Assembly: GCF_001707825.1 (NCBI RefSeq)
Contig: NZ_LYBM01000014.1
Coordinates: 1 to 64,000 of the forward strand
Direction: 5' to 3'
Origin: Veronia pacifica
GTDB taxonomy: Bacteria > Pseudomonadota > Gammaproteobacteria > Enterobacterales > Vibrionaceae
DNA: 64,000 nucleotides
The notes below the pieces were generated by a model. The model was not told the DNA's origin and ran no database searches. It saw only the letters and a list, made by a program, of their open reading frames with translations. A program made the translations under genes and the position numbers. How positions within the stretch are numbered: position 1 is the first letter of the stretch; every line of letters starts with the position of its first letter. Shown here piece by piece: positions 21,240-30,694 of the stretch.

Positions 21240-21480
21240 TAAGTGAGTGACTAGCGAACACTTCTTTTGTGGTTTTGAGTGTTTTTTGTCAGTTTTTTGT
21301 TTGGTCGGGTAAAACAATAGGGCTTGTTGCCATTTAATCGTTTGCTTTTTGCGGTTATGTTTTTTTTGGTCTGTTTTATTTCTTTTTTGTATATCAACAG
21401 AGATTTTCACCGTTTTATGGTGTTTTAAATTGTGTTTAATGTGTTTTATGGCGACCTTAGATCGTTTTTGGTCTGTGTGT
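21240..21480 (+). other. T/G-rich, probably curved DNA upstream of carAB
   Basis: About 240 bp with many T-runs. Runs starting at 21265, 21273, 21282 and 21293 are spaced 8-11 bp apart. Repeated words TTTTTGGTCTGT (two copies) and GTGTTTTA are present. No gene is supported here. Phased A/T tracts usually bend DNA, so this may be the upstream architecture of the carAB promoter; E. coli carAB uses IHF and PepA at a similar place. Confidence 0.4.
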
Positions 21481-21513
21481 GCCAAAACATATGCTATTTT
21501 TTGGCGTAAAATA

Positions 21514-21542
21514 TTGACAGTGCTGTCGGCTGTCTCTAGAAT
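21514..21542 (+). promoter_or_regulatory. Promoter of carAB
   Basis: TTGACA, 17 bp, TAGAAT: a near-perfect sigma-70 promoter about 105 bp before the carA start. No clear ArgR box was recognised. A near-palindrome TGCGTATATATTCGCA at 21602-21617 lies in the leader. Confidence 0.75.
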
Positions 21543-21647
21543 GCGCGCAATTTGTCAGAAATCACTCAGGTGATTGACTGATCATTGTTTAAAACTGTTT
21601 TTGCGTATATATTCGCATTGGTTGCATTTTTATATATGGAGGTTGTC

Positions 21648-22787
21648 TTGGGCAAGTCTGCGCTCTTGGTCCTGGAAGATGGGACTGTATTCCATGGTAC
21701 AGCGATTGGTGCTGATGGAACGGCTGTTGGTGAAGTGGTTTTTAATACTTCGATGACAGGTTATCAGGAAATACTCACTGACCCTTCTTATTCTCAGCAA
21801 ATTGTTACTCTTACTTATCCTCACATTGGCAACACCGGAACAAACTCCGAAGACGAAGAATCCTCTCAAATTCATGCACAAGGCCTAGTCATTCGCGACC
21901 TTCCTCTTTTGGCCTCAAACTTCCGTAATCAACAATCTCTCTCTGACTACCTCAAATCTCAGAATATCCTGGGCATCGCCGACATTGATACTCGCAAGCT
22001 AACACGTATTCTTCGCGAGAAAGGTGCACAGAACGGTTGCATCATGGCAGGTGATAGTTTGGATGCAGAGTTGGCTCTGGCAAAGGCAAAGAGCTTTCCT
22101 GGCCTGAAAGGTATGGATCTGGCTAAAGAAGTTACGACGCAGGAAGTGTACCAGTGGAAACAAGGTTCTTGGACGTTAGAAGAAGGCTTGCCAGCGGCGA
22201 AAGAAGACGGTGAACTGCAGTACCATGTCGTTGCCTATGACTTTGGCGCAAAACGCAATATTCTTCGCATGTTAGTAGATAGAGGGTGTCGTCTGACTGT
22301 CGTGCCTGCTCAGACGTCAGCTGACGAGGTACTGGCTCTGAACCCGGACGGCGTATTTTTATCAAATGGGCCTGGTGATCCAGAGCCATGTGATTATGCC
22401 ATTGAAGCCACCAAGACATTTCTCGATAAAGGCTTACCAATATTTGGTATTTGCCTTGGCCATCAGATTTTGGCTCTGGCCAGCGGTGCGCAAACAGTAA
22501 AAATGAAGTTTGGTCATCACGGTGCCAACCACCCGGTGAAAGATATTGACCGTGATGTGGTGATGATCACCAGCCAGAACCATGGTTTTGCGGCTGATGA
22601 AAGCAGCTTGCCTGACACTCTGCGTGCGACGCATAAGTCCCTGTTTGACGGGTCACTGCAAGGCATTCACCGCACAGACAAGCCTGCATTCAGTTTCCAG
22701 GGACACCCAGAAGCGAGCCCGGGCCCACATGATGCGGCTCCGCTTTTTGACCACTTTATCGAACTTATTAAACAACACAGCGCGTAA
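21648..22787 (+). CDS. carA: Carbamoyl-phosphate synthase small subunit
   Basis: 379 residues. The glutaminase subunit that feeds ammonia to CarB for pyrimidine and arginine synthesis. The class I amidotransferase nucleophile is Cys269 in FGICLGHQ, the same number as E. coli when counting from a TTG start at 21648. GGAGG lies 5 bases before this TTG. The ATG at 21636 overlaps that GGAGG and so is an unlikely start. The N-terminus (M)[11 protein letters not shown] matches the family. carB follows after 16 bp. Confidence 0.96.
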   Translation: MGKSALLVLEDGTVFHGTAIGADGTAVGEVVFNTSMTGYQEILTDPSYSQQIVTLTYPHIGNTGTNSEDEESSQIHAQGLVIRDLPLLASNFRNQQSLSDYLKSQNILGIADIDTRKLTRILREKGAQNGCIMAGDSLDAELALAKAKSFPGLKGMDLAKEVTTQEVYQWKQGSWTLEEGLPAAKEDGELQYHVVAYDFGAKRNILRMLVDRGCRLTVVPAQTSADEVLALNPDGVFLSNGPGDPEPCDYAIEATKTFLDKGLPIFGICLGHQILALASGAQTVKMKFGHHGANHPVKDIDRDVVMITSQNHGFAADESSLPDTLRATHKSLFDGSLQGIHRTDKPAFSFQGHPEASPGPHDAAPLFDHFIELIKQHSA

Positions 22788-22803
22788 TCCGGAGCACGAA
22801 AGA

Positions 22804-25800
22804 ATGCCAAAACGTACAGATATTAAAAGTATTCTTATCCTGGGTGCAGGCCCGATTGTTATCGGTCAGGCTTGTGAATTTGATTACTCAGGTGCACAGG
22901 CGTGTAAAGCGCTGCGTGAAGAGGGTTACCGCGTCATTCTGGTCAATTCAAACCCAGCGACCATAATGACTGACCCGGAAATGGCCGATGCCACTTATAT
23001 TGAGCCAATCAATTGGGAAGTGGTACGTAACATCATTGCTAAAGAGCGCCCAGACGCTGTTCTACCGACCATGGGTGGCCAGACAGCACTGAACTGTGCG
23101 CTGGACCTCGAGCGTCATGGCGTACTCGAAGAGTTCGGTGTAGAAATGATTGGCGCAACTGCCGACGCTATCGACAAAGCCGAAGACCGTTCCCGTTTTG
23201 ACAAGGCCATGAAGTCAATTGGTCTTGAGTGTCCGCGTGCCGATACGGCCAAATCGATGGAAGATGCCTACCGGGTACTGGATATGGTGGGTTTCCCCTG
23301 TATCATTCGTCCATCTTTTACTATGGGCGGCACCGGCGGCGGTATCGCCTATAACAAAGAAGAATTTGAAGAAATTTGTCGACGTGGCCTCGACTTGTCA
23401 CCGACCAATGAGCTGTTGATTGATGAATCGCTCATTGGCTGGAAAGAGTATGAGATGGAAGTGGTGCGTGACAAAAATGATAACTGCATCATTGTCTGTG
23501 CCATTGAAAACTTTGACCCTATGGGCATTCACACGGGTGACTCAATCACAGTCGCTCCTGCCCAGACTCTGACAGATAAAGAATACCAACTGATGCGTAA
23601 TGCCTCGCTGGCAGTTCTGCGTGAGATTGGCGTTGAAACCGGCGGTTCAAACGTACAGTTCGGTATCAATCCCAAAGACGGTCGCATGGTCATCATTGAG
23701 ATGAACCCACGCGTTTCCCGCTCTTCAGCCTTGGCGTCAAAAGCGACAGGTTTCCCGATTGCCAAGGTGGCGGCCAAGCTGGCGGTTGGTTTCACACTTG
23801 ATGAGCTGATGAACGACATCACTGGCGGTGCGACGCCTGCCTCTTTCGAACCGACTATCGACTATGTTGTTACCAAAATCCCACGCTTCAACTTTGAAAA
23901 ATTCGCTGGAGCTAATGACCGCCTGACCACGCAGATGAAGTCAGTCGGTGAGGTAATGGCTATCGGCCGTAACCAGCAGGAATCACTGCAAAAAGCCCTA
24001 CGTGGTCTTGAAGTGGGCGCAACGGGTTTTGATGAAATGGTCGACCTTGATGCACCTGATGCATTAACCAAGATTCGCCATGAGCTGAAAGATGCTGGTG
24101 CTGAGCGTATCTGGTATGTGGCTGACGCTTTCCGTGCCGGTATGTCAGTAGATGGTGTCTTCAACCTGACTAATATCGACCGCTGGTTCCTGATTCAGAT
24201 TGAAGATCTGGTAAAACAGGAAGCCTTGGTAAAAGAAAAAGGCTTTGCTGGTCTAAACGCTACCTTCCTTCGCCAACTAAAACGCAAAGGTTTCTCTGAT
24301 GCGCGTCTCAGCAAGTTGCTGGGGGTGAGTGAGAGCGAGATCCGTAAACTCCGTGACCAAAATGATATTCACCCGGTTTACAAGCGCGTCGATACTTGCG
24401 CTGCTGAATTCGCTTCTGATACAGCATACATGTACAGCTCTTACGATGAAGAGTGTGAAGCGGCACCGACTGAGAACGATAAGATTATGGTTCTCGGTGG
24501 CGGCCCTAACCGTATCGGTCAGGGAATTGAGTTTGACTACTGCTGTGTTCATGCCTCGCTTGCGCTTCGCGAAGATGGCTATGAGACTATCATGGTCAAC
24601 TGTAACCCAGAGACAGTATCAACGGACTACGACACCTCGGATCGCTTGTACTTTGAGCCAGTGACTCTTGAGGATGTTCTGTCAATCGCTCGCGTTGAAA
24701 AACCCAAAGGTGTCATCGTTCAGTATGGTGGTCAGACACCACTTAAACTGGCCCGTGCTTTAGAGGCTGCAGGCGTTCCGGTAATCGGAACCAGCCCTGA
24801 TGCCATTGACCGTGCGGAAGACAGGGAGCGTTTCCAGTCAGCCGTTGACCGTCTTGGTTTGAAACAGCCAGAAAACGCCACAGTAACTGCACTTGAGCAA
24901 GCCGTTGAGAAGTCGCGCGAGATTGGTTATCCGTTGGTAGTGCGCCCATCTTACGTGCTGGGTGGCCGGGCAATGGAAATTGTCTATGACGAGAGTGACC
25001 TGCGTCGCTACTTTAATGAAGCAGTAAGCGTTTCAAATGAGTCTCCGGTTCTACTTGACCGATTCCTTGATGACGCGACTGAAGTTGATATTGATGCGAT
25101 TTGTGACGGTGAACGAGTCGTAATTGGCGGTATCATGGAGCACATCGAGCAGGCAGGCGTTCACTCTGGTGACTCTGCATGTTCGCTGCCAGCATATACT
25201 CTGAGTCAGGAAATTCAGGATGTGATGCGCCAGCAAGTTGAAAAGCTTGCCTTGGAGCTTGGTGTTCGCGGTTTGATGAACACTCAGTTTGCTGTCAAAG
25301 ACAATGAGGTATACCTCATTGAAGTCAACCCTCGTGCGGCAAGGACAGTTCCGTTTGTCTCTAAGGCAACAGGTGCAGCACTGGCGAAAATTGCTGCACG
25401 CGTCATGGTCGGCCAAACACTTGAACAGCAAGGGTTTACCAAGGAAATCATTCCACCTTATTACTCGGTGAAAGAAGTGGTACTGCCGTTCAACAAGTTC
25501 CCGGGTGTTGACCCGCTTCTGGGCCCTGAGATGCGCTCAACGGGTGAGGTCATGGGTGTGGGCGATACCTTTGCCGAAGCCTTTGCCAAAGCTGATATGG
25601 GCTGTGGTAAAGAGTACAAAGATCAGGCTGGACGAGCCCTCTTGTCTGTGCGTAACAATGACAAACAGCGTGTTGTCGATTTGGCGGCCAAGCTGATAAA
25701 GCTGGGTTATGAGTTAGATGCGACGCACGGTACCGCTGTGATTCTTGGTGAAGCCGGTATTAACCCTCGTCTGGTCAATAAGGTGCATGAAGGTCGTCCA

Positions 25801-26040
25801 CACATTCTCGACAGAATAAAGAATGGTGAGTACAGCTACATTGTAAATACTACCGAAGGGCGTCAAGCGATTGAGGACTCTAAGGTACTGCGTCGGGGGG
25901 CACTGCTTGAAAAGGTGAATTACACCACCACGCTCAACGCAGCATTTGCAACTTGCATGGCACATACTGCCTGCGACCCTAACAAGGTGAGTTCAGTACA
26001 AGAGCTGCATGCCCGAGTTGCAGAAAAATACAAAGCGTAA
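22804..26040 (+). CDS. carB: Carbamoyl-phosphate synthase large subunit
   Basis: 1078 residues (E. coli 1073). Two homologous ATP-grasp halves, for carboxyphosphate and carbamate phosphorylation, start at [22 protein letters not shown] and at [23 protein letters not shown]-terminal allosteric domain follows. The ATG at 22804 gives [10 protein letters not shown] as in other CarB proteins. The frame is open further upstream inside carA, but that is not coding. Complete, with a terminator after it. Confidence 0.98.
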   Translation: MPKRTDIKSILILGAGPIVIGQACEFDYSGAQACKALREEGYRVILVNSNPATIMTDPEMADATYIEPINWEVVRNIIAKERPDAVLPTMGGQTALNCALDLERHGVLEEFGVEMIGATADAIDKAEDRSRFDKAMKSIGLECPRADTAKSMEDAYRVLDMVGFPCIIRPSFTMGGTGGGIAYNKEEFEEICRRGLDLSPTNELLIDESLIGWKEYEMEVVRDKNDNCIIVCAIENFDPMGIHTGDSITVAPAQTLTDKEYQLMRNASLAVLREIGVETGGSNVQFGINPKDGRMVIIEMNPRVSRSSALASKATGFPIAKVAAKLAVGFTLDELMNDITGGATPASFEPTIDYVVTKIPRFNFEKFAGANDRLTTQMKSVGEVMAIGRNQQESLQKALRGLEVGATGFDEMVDLDAPDALTKIRHELKDAGAERIWYVADAFRAGMSVDGVFNLTNIDRWFLIQIEDLVKQEALVKEKGFAGLNATFLRQLKRKGFSDARLSKLLGVSESEIRKLRDQNDIHPVYKRVDTCAAEFASDTAYMYSSYDEECEAAPTENDKIMVLGGGPNRIGQGIEFDYCCVHASLALREDGYETIMVNCNPETVSTDYDTSDRLYFEPVTLEDVLSIARVEKPKGVIVQYGGQTPLKLARALEAAGVPVIGTSPDAIDRAEDRERFQSAVDRLGLKQPENATVTALEQAVEKSREIGYPLVVRPSYVLGGRAMEIVYDESDLRRYFNEAVSVSNESPVLLDRFLDDATEVDIDAICDGERVVIGGIMEHIEQAGVHSGDSACSLPAYTLSQEIQDVMRQQVEKLALELGVRGLMNTQFAVKDNEVYLIEVNPRAARTVPFVSKATGAALAKIAARVMVGQTLEQQGFTKEIIPPYYSVKEVVLPFNKFPGVDPLLGPEMRSTGEVMGVGDTFAEAFAKADMGCGKEYKDQAGRALLSVRNNDKQRVVDLAAKLIKLGYELDATHGTAVILGEAGINPRLVNKVHEGRPHILDRIKNGEYSYIVNTTEGRQAIEDSKVLRRGALLEKVNYTTTLNAAFATCMAHTACDPNKVSSVQELHARVAEKYKA

Positions 26041-26111
26041 GCTGAGTATCTCGAATAGAAAAACCAATGAAAAATAAGTCGGCACTAAGTCGGCAGTAAA
26101 ACAACCTCCTT

Positions 26112-26137
26112 GCCCGCCTGATTAGGCGGGCTTTTTT
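26112..26137 (+). terminator. Terminator of carAB
   Basis: GCCCGCCT/AGGCGGGC with loop GATT and six T. Confidence 0.9.
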
Positions 26138-26162
26138 ATTGGTTATATTGAGTATTTTTTCT

Positions 26163-26190
26163 TTGACTGGATCACTGTTAACGCTACAAT
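26163..26190 (+). promoter_or_regulatory. Promoter of the mgtE-like gene
   Basis: TTGACT, 16 bp, TACAAT. Transcription from here would start near 26197 and give a leader of about 305 nt before the MgtE start codon. Confidence 0.6.
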
Positions 26191-26196
26191 GCGACC

Positions 26197-26503
26197 ACCG
26201 CAATAATGCGGTTTCTTTGGAGCAAATAATGAACACAACCGACCATCCTCCGAGTTGTCAGGGAGGCCACTTTTAGACCTCAGCGTCGTTGTTGTTCATT
26301 CAATTCCGGCTCTGCAGACCGGAATGATCTTCCCTCGCTCTATAGTAGGCTTCCCCGTTTCTTCGAGTTATTTCGTTTGCGTTGTCACGTGGACACTGTG
26401 TGCTTGCATGCCAGATCCGAGTTTCACGCAGCGTTATTGGTGGTTGTTTCCTTTGCCCAGAGCCCTTACGGGACTCTGAAACTGGCCAATCGGGAGGTTC
26501 GCT
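26197..26503 (+). promoter_or_regulatory. Structured 5' leader of the mgtE-like gene
   Basis: Read directly: hairpin ACCGCA-ATAA-TGCGGT (26197-26212). A long-range stem pairs 26228-26243 (around the leader ATG) with 26285-26300: eight pairs, a bulge, CAAC/GTTG, then GAC/GTC. Inside it CCTCC (26247-26251) can pair with GGAGG (26262-26266), or GAGG can instead pair with CCTC (26278-26281). Further on are ATTCCGG/CCGGAAT (26303-26325) and CAGAGCCC/GGGACTCTG (26458-26478), the latter just before the GGGAGG ribosome site. Not one of the Mg2+ riboswitches I know (M-box, mgtA). Control by Mg2+ is inference from the gene. Confidence 0.55.
26229..26276 (+). CDS. Putative 15-residue leader peptide upstream of mgtE
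   Basis: ATG with a TTTGGAG ribosome site 7 bases upstream, then MNTTDHPPSCQGGHF and TAG. It contains a Pro-Pro pair next to Asp-His. Its first codons form one arm of the long-range leader stem, so translation and folding would compete. E. coli mgtA has a proline-rich leader peptide (MgtL) that couples Mg2+ to expression; the analogy is inference, with no sequence similarity claimed. Confidence 0.45.
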   Translation: MNTTDHPPSCQGGHF

Positions 26504-27355
26504 ATGGCAGTATTGGATACAGCAAACATTCAGGAGCATTACCAGACTCCTACTTCTCATGAAATAGAGGCTGCGACTAAAGCGTTTCTACTTCATAACC
26601 TTGAACAAAAAATACACTTACTCGCTGTCATGCCTGTTCAAGAGGCCGTGGCTATTCTTAACCGCTGTCCGTTGAGCATGGTTCGCGTACTGCTGGATAA
26701 ACTTGCAGAGCAGGATGAGGTGGTTAGAGTAAGACAGATAGCGTCTGGTCTTGGGCTGATCAACTCAGAAGTCGAGCCAGACGGCGATTACCTCAGCAAT
26801 AGTGTTATGAGCCATGTTTGGCAGCGGATAGGGTGGATCATTGGTCTGGCACTGATGGGCGTGGTCTCAGGTCTGATCATTTCTCACTATGAGGATGCTA
26901 TCAGCCAACTGGTCCTTCTTGCTATCTATATGCCCGTCGTGGCTGCGGCGGGGGGGAACGCAGGATCTCAGGCTGCCACTTTAGTTGTTCGCGCGCTGGC
27001 GATGAACGAAATCCGTCCACGACAATGGTTACAGGTAATGTGGAAAGAGTTTCGGGTATCGCTCGTCATCGCTGCTGCATTGGCATTGGTAATTATGGGC
27101 CGTGTAGCCTTTGCTACAGATACCTCACAACTACCAGCAAACTTTTCAATCTATGCAGTTGCGATGGCGATAGGGACAGCATTAATGATTCAGGTGACCT
27201 TATCGACAACAGTGGGTGGGGTGCTGCCTCTAATAGCCCGGAAACTCAAGCTTGATCCTGCTGTTCTTGTCAGCCCGGTTCTTGCCTCAATTGTTGATAT
27301 TACTGGGATGGCGATTTACTTCACGACCGTTAACGCGTGGTTAGGTCTGATTTAA
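26504..27355 (+). CDS. Short MgtE-type magnesium transporter without CBS domains
   Basis: 283 residues. The C-terminal five-helix MgtE pore domain is clear, with GGNAGSQAATLVVRALA and TTVGGVLPLIARKLKLDP. Only about 90 residues precede the first membrane helix, resembling a shortened MgtE N domain. The paired CBS domains of a full MgtE (about 450 residues) are missing. The CBS and N domains gate the channel by cytosolic Mg2+, so this protein is probably gated differently. GGGAGG precedes the ATG. Its 3' end overlaps convergent dacB by 26 bp with no terminator between. Confidence 0.82.
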   Translation: MAVLDTANIQEHYQTPTSHEIEAATKAFLLHNLEQKIHLLAVMPVQEAVAILNRCPLSMVRVLLDKLAEQDEVVRVRQIASGLGLINSEVEPDGDYLSNSVMSHVWQRIGWIIGLALMGVVSGLIISHYEDAISQLVLLAIYMPVVAAAGGNAGSQAATLVVRALAMNEIRPRQWLQVMWKEFRVSLVIAAALALVIMGRVAFATDTSQLPANFSIYAVAMAIGTALMIQVTLSTTVGGVLPLIARKLKLDPAVLVSPVLASIVDITGMAIYFTTVNAWLGLI

Positions 27356-28739
27356 ACAAAGCATTATAGAGGGCGTACTCAAACTGAGAAATCGGGCTGG
27401 GTCCCCTTGGTGCGTTAGACTCCGACTCCGGAACATGGTAATTGGCAACCAACTGGGCGACCAGGAGAGGTTTGCCATTTACCGTTTCCATCAATCCAGC
27501 AAGGTTATAGCTGCCGAACAGCGTCCCCGTTTTTGCTCTCAGTCGCCCTTTGATGGGAGATTTTCTTACACTCTGGCGATAGCGAAGTGTGCCGTCTACG
27601 CCAGCAACAGGTAACATTTTCAGGATACCAAGCTGCGGATTACGATAGATAAAAGTGAGTACTTCGGTCAGCTGTTTAGCCGTCATTCTGTTGTTTCTTG
27701 ATAGTCCGGAACCATCAACCAATACGGCTTGCCGCAAATCAATACCCGCTTTTTCGTCGAGTACCCTTTTAACCGCAGCGACACCATTCTGGAAGGTACC
27801 AGGAACGCGGAACGTCTGCTTACCTAAGGTTTTTAAGATGTTGTCAGCAATCAGGTTATCTGAGCGTTTAAGCATCTTAGTCAACAGAATATCGCGGGTT
27901 GCCGAATGGTGTGTAACCAAGAGCTTTTCTCGCGTCGCGGGTTTACCGACGCGAATCTTTCCGCTGAGTTTTATTCCCTTATTTCTGAGGATCACTCTCA
28001 ACACACTTTTGACGTAAACACTTGGGTCTTGTAGAGCAAATTTTAGCGGCAACGGCTCTTTTCTATAGGGCAGGCAACCACTTAAGTGGTAATGATTGCT
28101 CTCTGATGTGTAAAGTTCGAGTTCACAATGGGTGCGTTTCTGTTCGTCTGCCGATACGGTGACAGCATTCGTGGTCACTTTTACCGGATGGTGTTTCGGA
28201 ACAAACGTTCTGGTTGCCCCATTCCTTTCTGTATAAATAGAGCCCTGAAAACAGTTCCGATCCAGAACGATAGCGCTGGAGGGGGCACTGTAACAGACTC
28301 CGAGTATATCCCAAGGCCAGCCAACTGCTCGCTCGTAACCTGCGAAGGATGAATTATCAATCCATAAGTCACCCTTTATGTGACGGATACCTTTTTGTCT
28401 GGCGGTAGCCATCAGGGTCTCAAGGTGATCTCTTGTCAGTGTCGGATCGCCTGAAAAATGAAGGACCAAATCGTTTCCCGAAGTGGCAACTTGCGTCGTA
28501 AATCTAAAATGCTCCGGCAGTAATAGAGTTGCGGCCAGAGCCGTGACCAGTTTTTGGGTACTGGCTGGAGGGAGTAACTTATTGGCTGAGTAAGTATGTG
28601 TTGACTGATTGGTATCAGGGTCAACGACAGACAGAGCCAACTGATGACCCTCCGGGAGCAGAGCATCAATTGAAGGCAGGCTGACGGCGAAGCAGGGTAA
28701 TGCTATCCATGAAAGAACGACGAAAAACAGAGGTCTCAT
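27330..28739 (-). CDS. dacB: D-alanyl-D-alanine carboxypeptidase/endopeptidase, PBP4
   Basis: 469-residue class C penicillin-binding protein. An N-terminal signal peptide (MRPLFFVVLSWIALPCFAVS) sends it to the periplasm. The catalytic motifs are SxxK at Ser60-Lys63 (PPASTQK), SDN at 293-295 (KRSDNLIADN) and KTG at 403-405. It trims or hydrolyses peptidoglycan cross-links. Divergent from greA, the same arrangement as in E. coli. Confidence 0.95.
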   Translation of the reverse strand: MRPLFFVVLSWIALPCFAVSLPSIDALLPEGHQLALSVVDPDTNQSTHTYSANKLLPPASTQKLVTALAATLLLPEHFRFTTQVATSGNDLVLHFSGDPTLTRDHLETLMATARQKGIRHIKGDLWIDNSSFAGYERAVGWPWDILGVCYSAPSSAIVLDRNCFQGSIYTERNGATRTFVPKHHPVKVTTNAVTVSADEQKRTHCELELYTSESNHYHLSGCLPYRKEPLPLKFALQDPSVYVKSVLRVILRNKGIKLSGKIRVGKPATREKLLVTHHSATRDILLTKMLKRSDNLIADNILKTLGKQTFRVPGTFQNGVAAVKRVLDEKAGIDLRQAVLVDGSGLSRNNRMTAKQLTEVLTFIYRNPQLGILKMLPVAGVDGTLRYRQSVRKSPIKGRLRAKTGTLFGSYNLAGLMETVNGKPLLVAQLVANYHVPESESNAPRGPSPISQFEYALYNALFKSDLTTR

Positions 28740-29003
28740 GACTATACTCAGGTAGAATGCTTAACGTAAGGTTACATAAGATTCAGTGAATAAGTGTCTC
28801 AATTCTCGGTTTGTTTGAACCCTGTCATTTTGAAATGTAATACACATTCTGAGACGTACAATCGCGTGTTGTTGCTGATTGCGACCGATTCGTACTTGTC
28901 CAGAAATTGATAGATGATTTGCTGAGTGAACTTGTTTACACTGTTCGACCAAAATTGATTTTTCACCCGCGCTTGACATCTGTCTAGGCGTGGTTTTGTT
29001 TTG

Positions 29004-29021
29004 CCAGAGTAAGTGCTCTGG
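29004..29021 (+). promoter_or_regulatory. Hairpin in the greA leader
   Basis: CCAGAG-TAAGTG-CTCTGG ends 4 bases before the AAGAGG ribosome site of greA. A TTGACA lies at 28973-28978 without a good -10. The 302-bp dacB-greA gap shows nothing else. In E. coli the greA leader gives rise to short terminated RNAs (GraL); whether that happens here is unknown. Confidence 0.35.
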
Positions 29022-29041
29022 ATTAAGAGGTATTGTTATTC

Positions 29042-29515
29042 ATGGATAAAGTACCAATGACTGTTCGTGGTGAGCAGCTTCTTCGGGAAGAATTGGATCG
29101 TCTGCTAAAGCGTCGTCCTGAGATAACTCAGGCCATTGCGGAAGCTCGTGAGCTGGGCGACTTAAAAGAAAATGCAGAATATCATGCCGCCCGGGAAGAG
29201 CAGGGTATCTGTGAAGCCCAAATTCGTGATATCGAATATAAGCTATCGGTTTCTCAGGTCATTGATGTGGCAAAAATGCCTAACAATGGCAAGGTGATTT
29301 TTGGTGCAACGGTGTCGCTTATTGATGCAGATACTGAAGCCGAAGTCACTTACCAGATTGTTGGGGATGATGAGGCGGATATCAAACAGCACCTGATTTC
29401 GGTTAATTCACCTATCGCTAGAGGCCTGATTGGCAAAGAAGAAGGTGATGAGGTATCTATTTCTACGCCGGGCGGCGTGAAAGAGTTTGAGATAGACAGC
29501 GTAGAATATCGCTGA
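29042..29515 (+). CDS. greA: Transcription elongation factor GreA
   Basis: 157 residues (E. coli 158). It rescues backtracked RNA polymerase by stimulating cleavage of the RNA 3' end. The N-terminal coiled coil carries the catalytic acidic tip ([19 protein letters not shown], with Asp and Glu near 41-44). The C-terminal FKBP-like domain ends in [13 protein letters not shown]. The ATG at 29042 ([12 protein letters not shown]) matches the family; an earlier in-frame TTG at 29033 is too close to the ribosome site. Confidence 0.97.
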   Translation: MDKVPMTVRGEQLLREELDRLLKRRPEITQAIAEARELGDLKENAEYHAAREEQGICEAQIRDIEYKLSVSQVIDVAKMPNNGKVIFGATVSLIDADTEAEVTYQIVGDDEADIKQHLISVNSPIARGLIGKEEGDEVSISTPGGVKEFEIDSVEYR

Positions 29516-29529
29516 ACTTCTCTGTGCTA

Positions 29530-29548
29530 GCTAACAAAAATTGTTAGC
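29530..29548 (+). repeat. Perfect inverted repeat after greA
   Basis: GCTAACAA-AAA-TTGTTAGC, 14 bp past the greA stop. It may stabilise the greA 3' end; the main terminator lies further on. Confidence 0.45.
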
Positions 29549-29571
29549 AAATGTTGCGGACAAAATACAGA

Positions 29572-29594
29572 AAAGGCCGCTTTCGCGGCCTTTG
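29572..29594. terminator. Bidirectional terminator between greA and yhbY
   Basis: AAAGGCCGC-TTTC-GCGGCCTTT between convergent genes. Confidence 0.85.
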
Positions 29595-29595
29595 A

Positions 29596-29892
29596 TTATT
29601 TTCGTGGCAACTCGATTTTGCGCTCTTCGCTCGGGCGGTAAAGCACTAGGGTTTTTCCTATAACCTGTACTTTTTCTGCCTGAGTCTCTCGGACAATTGC
29701 GTCAACAATCAGGTTCTTGGTGTCACGATCTTCAGATGCCACCTTAACCTTGATCAGTTCATGATGGCCAAGAGCGAGTTCAATTTCAGCCAGCACGGCT
29801 TCCGTCAGGCCGTTGGCACCCATCAAAACCACGGGTTTCAGGGAGTGAGCCAGTCCTTTGAGATGCTGCTTCTGTTTGGTGCTTAGATTCAT
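29596..29892 (-). CDS. yhbY: CRM-domain ribosome assembly RNA-binding protein YhbY
   Basis: 98-residue single CRM (CRS1/YhbY) domain. The GxxG-type loop is seen in VLMGANGLTEAVLAEIELAL. It associates with pre-50S particles in E. coli. Divergent from rlmE, as in E. coli. Confidence 0.95.
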   Translation of the reverse strand: MNLSTKQKQHLKGLAHSLKPVVLMGANGLTEAVLAEIELALGHHELIKVKVASEDRDTKNLIVDAIVRETQAEKVQVIGKTLVLYRPSEERKIELPRK

Positions 29893-30023
29893 ATTGACTC
29901 GATTTTCTACTTGCTAAGGGTTGAAAACGTGACATTCTACCGCCATCTGTTATCAAACTGAACATGTATCACCCTAAACACGAAAAACCCGATGTCTGTA
30001 GACGGGAAAGTTCAGGTTAAATT

Positions 30024-30653
30024 ATGAGTAAAAAGAAACATTCAGCGAGTTCCGGTCGTTGGTTAAAAGAACATTTTGATGATAAATATGTTCTTGAGGC
30101 CCAGAAAAAGGGTTTCAGGTCGCGTGCTATCTTCAAGATCGAGGAAATTCAGGGCAAGGACAAGCTGCTGAAACCAGGTATGACAGTGGTCGACCTTGGC
30201 GCTGCACCGGGAGGTTGGTCACAATATGCGGTAGAGCAAGTTGGTGGAGACGGACAGGTTATCGCCTGTGATATCTTGCCAATGGATTCTTTACCGGGTG
30301 TGAGCTTTCTTCAAGGTGACTTTCGTGAAGAAGCGGTACTTGACGCACTGCTTGAGCGCATCAAACCTGATATGGTTGATGTAGTGATGTCTGATATGGC
30401 ACCCAATATGAGTGGTAATCTGGCATCTGACCAACCTCGAGCTATGTATCTTGTTGAACTTGCTCTAGACATGTGTCGCGAGGTATTGGCACCTAACGGT
30501 GCATTTGTGGTTAAAGTGTTTCAGGGTGAAGGCTTTGATCAGTATTTGGCTGAGATTCGTAAGATGTTCAAAGCGGTGAAAATCCGCAAGCCAGATTCCT
30601 CCCGCGCCCGGTCGCGTGAGGTATACATTGTGGCTACAGGTTACAAACTGTAG
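30024..30653 (+). CDS. rlmE: 23S rRNA 2'-O-ribose U2552 methyltransferase
   Basis: 209 residues, the same length as E. coli RlmE (FtsJ/RrmJ). The SAM-binding motif is [13 protein letters not shown]. The catalytic K-D-K-E set is at Lys38, Asp124, Lys164 and Glu199, the same numbers as E. coli. It methylates U2552 in the A loop at a late stage of 50S assembly. It is 41 bp upstream of ftsH and likely in one operon. Confidence 0.97.
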   Translation: MSKKKHSASSGRWLKEHFDDKYVLEAQKKGFRSRAIFKIEEIQGKDKLLKPGMTVVDLGAAPGGWSQYAVEQVGGDGQVIACDILPMDSLPGVSFLQGDFREEAVLDALLERIKPDMVDVVMSDMAPNMSGNLASDQPRAMYLVELALDMCREVLAPNGAFVVKVFQGEGFDQYLAEIRKMFKAVKIRKPDSSRARSREVYIVATGYKL

Positions 30654-30694
30654 TAATCTACATTTATCTTTATAGTTATCGCGGGGCTAACACC

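Noticed and set aside
21357-21428. 23-codon frame rich in phenylalanine (7 Phe) upstream of carA
   Set aside because: It lies upstream of the carAB promoter, has no ribosome site, and its Phe codons come from the T-rich bias of the region.
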